From: an uncultured Prochlorococcus sp.
GTDB taxonomy: Bacteria > Cyanobacteriota > Cyanobacteriia > PCC-6307 > Cyanobiaceae
Direction: 5' to 3'
NCBI GenBank assembly: GCA_902564235.1
Contig: CACFAG010000004.1
Span: forward strand, 1 to 64,000
Length of the DNA: 64,000 bases
A program made the translations under genes and the position numbers. Every line of letters begins with the position of its first letter. Position 1 is the stretch's first letter. The notes under the pieces are model-generated. The model was not told where the DNA came from, searched no databases, and saw only the letters and a program-made list of their open reading frames with translations. This document shows positions 62,485 through 64,000 of this stretch, one piece after another.

Positions 62485-64000
62485 TTACAAATTTTTTTTC
62501 ATATTTTTATTTTTTTCTAAAAAATATTCGTAATTACCATCGTATGAAAATAACTTTGAATCTTTAATTTCAATAATTCTATTAGAAACCTTTGAAATAA
62601 AATATCGATCATGAGAAATTATTAATAACGAACCTTTGTAATTTTTAATTGCTAATTCTAAGTTTTCTTTAGATTGCAGATCCAAATGATTAGTTGGCTC
62701 ATCCAATAGCAGGAAATTACTTGGATGAATAATCATTAAAGCCAATGCTAATCTTGCCTTTTCTCCCCCACTGAGTTGTTTAACAAATTTAAAAACAGTT
62801 TCATTGTGAAATCCAAAACCTCCTAAAAATGTTCTTATTTTTTTTTGTGACCATTCTGGAGATTTATTACATATTAAATCAATAACCCTTTCCTCAAGTG
62901 AGAGTGCTTCAGCTTGATTCTGTTCATAATAGCTAGTTATTATATTATGTTTGCCAAGATTAATTTCTCCAATTTCTGGAGATATTTTTTTCATAATGAT
63001 TTTAAGCAATGTAGATTTACCGCAGCCATTTGGTCCTAATATTGCTATTTTCTCCCCCGAAGAAATCTTTAAATTTACATCTAGAAAAAGAATTTTATCC
63101 TCAAAACTATGAGACAAATTTTTAATATTTAGAACTAATTTTCCTGAGCGAGGACAATCAGGAAAATTAAAAAAAGGACTTTTTGAGTTTGCTCTAGAAA
63201 CCTCAATTTTAGAAATCTTTTCTAATTGTTTTTCCCTACTCTTGGCTTGAGAGCTTCTAGTTGCACTTGCTCTAAATCTATCTATAAACTTCTTCTGAAT
63301 CTCAATTTCCTTTTGTTGTAATTGATATGCTTTATTTTGTGATTCTTCATTTAAAGATTTCTGTTCCATAAAAAAAGAATAGTTCCCATTATAGATTTCA
63401 GAAATTCCTCTATCTATAAAAATTATTTTTTTACATAATTTATCTAAAAAATATCTATCATGGCTAATTATAATAATTGCAATCCTCAGCGAAGATAAAT
63501 ATTCTTCAAGCCAAAAAATAGTATCTAAATCTAAATGATTAGTTGGTTCATCCAATAAAAGTAAATCAGGCTTTTGCAGAATTATTTTTCCTAGTGCAAC
63601 TTTCATCTGCCAACCTCCAGAAAAATTGCCAACTAATTTATCAGCATCTTCGACAGAAAAACCTAGTTTTGGTAATATCTTTTCTACATCAGATTGCATT
63701 TTATAGCCACCTGAAGCTTCAAATTTTGCTTGATATTTTGCTAGTTGACTTACTAATATCTCAAGTTCTTCAGGATGTTTTTTAAAATCCAATGATTTCA
63801 TTTTATTCTCAATTTCTAAAAGTTTTATTTTAAAAACTTGTATATCTTTGAAAGAACTTTCTAATTCTTCTCTCACCGAAGAATTCAAGTCACAATCTAA
63901 CTCTTGTTTTAAATGAGCAATTTTGGGATTTCCCTCTTTTATGATCATTCCACTTGTTTGATCTTCCTCTCCAATTAAAATCTTAAATTGTGTTGATTTA
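62485..64000 (-). CDS. ABC-F family ATPase, 5' end beyond the window
   Basis: ABC-F (Uup/YheS/EttA-type) cytoplasmic ATPase with two ABC domains and no membrane part; family members act on ribosomes in translation or antibiotic protection. The reading frame is open to the right edge. Upstream of 63948 the frame reads KSTQFKILIGEEDQTSG, which begins at the GKST of the first Walker A, so the N-terminus is cut off. First domain: LSGGQ-type FSGGWQMKVALGKIIL and LLLLDEPTNHLD; the second: ILGPNGCGKSTLL, LSGGEKARLALALM and FLLLDEPTNHLDL. The ABC-F linker of charged helices lies between. Subfamily unresolved. Confidence 0.9.
   Translation of the reverse strand, partial: KSTQFKILIGEEDQTSGMIIKEGNPKIAHLKQELDCDLNSSVREELESSFKDIQVFKIKLLEIENKMKSLDFKKHPEELEILVSQLAKYQAKFEASGGYKMQSDVEKILPKLGFSVEDADKLVGNFSGGWQMKVALGKIILQKPDLLLLDEPTNHLDLDTIFWLEEYLSSLRIAIIIISHDRYFLDKLCKKIIFIDRGISEIYNGNYSFFMEQKSLNEESQNKAYQLQQKEIEIQKKFIDRFRASATRSSQAKSREKQLEKISKIEVSRANSKSPFFNFPDCPRSGKLVLNIKNLSHSFEDKILFLDVNLKISSGEKIAILGPNGCGKSTLLKIIMKKISPEIGEINLGKHNIITSYYEQNQAEALSLEERVIDLICNKSPEWSQKKIRTFLGGFGFHNETVFKFVKQLSGGEKARLALALMIIHPSNFLLLDEPTNHLDLQSKENLELAIKNYKGSLLIISHDRYFISKVSNRIIEIKDSKLFSYDGNYEYFLEKNKNMKKNL

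Overview
The window looks like a chromosomal segment of a marine picocyanobacterium, most likely a high-light Prochlorococcus. This rests on the strong A+T bias (my visual estimate is about one third G+C), very tight gene packing, many TTG/GTG starts, an hli gene, plant-type carotenoid genes (crtP, crtB, crtQ), cyanobacterial NDH-1 subunits (ndhA, I, G, E, D, F, M, O), the regulators RpaA, RpaB, RbcR and a PedR-like LuxR protein, and many plastid-type ycf relatives. Assignments come from reading the translations; no database search was run.

Layout. 1-5.5 kb: gltA, then ndhA-ndhI-ndhG-ndhE, nadK and a CYTH protein, all forward. 5.5-13.6 kb: a small ORF, a PedR-like regulator, metF, then a reverse run of a sugar-nucleotide transferase, scpA, ndhD, ndhF and an NnrU/Z-ISO-like membrane protein. 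13.7-18 kb: rbcR, a DUF3172 gene with ndhM, and the carotenoid pair crtP-crtB. 18-25.4 kb: an RRM protein, cca, ycf34, tsaB, and the reverse lipid block rpaB-plsX-fabH-fabD-plsC. 25.5-32.2 kb: radA, ycf3, a copper-type P-ATPase, tmk, holB, rpaA.

32.2-34.6 kb is the only loosely packed part. It has two long non-coding stretches, a short unknown ORF, a secreted orphan protein, and tRNA-Asn. A decayed copy of the tRNA-Asn 3' end with its own terminator lies 1.1 kb away. This is the architecture left by an element that integrated into a tRNA gene, and it is the most accessory-looking part of the window.

34.6-49.9 kb: an ABC ATPase, UPF0367, cysK, a J-domain protein, ndhO, an SDR epimerase, an LpxB-like protein, a TPR protein, an A-type Fe-S carrier, crtQ with an SRPBCC protein, hemD, rbfA, ycf33-like, a GST-like protein, a divergent lumen-protein/CRR7 pair, aroK, and a coupled PTPS-RibD_C-GNAT group. 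49.9-64 kb: a short petL-like ORF, rimO, a VKOR-thioredoxin fusion, nadB, DUF3120, a PDZ/radical-SAM DUF512 protein, a TolC-like protein, an IMPase, a YihY protein, hli, DUF2973, a Deg/HtrA protease, a small Cys protein and an ABC-F ATPase cut by the right edge.

Most of the window is core metabolism: NDH-1 respiration and cyclic electron flow, carotenoid and fatty-acid synthesis, cofactors and light/redox regulation. No transposase, integrase, CRISPR array or phage structural gene is visible. Items worth a second look are the tRNA-Asn scar and its cargo, the PTPS/RibD_C pair with a degenerate first PTPS domain, the alanine/serine/valine-rich N-terminal extension of PlsX, the Z-ISO candidate, and several very short genes.
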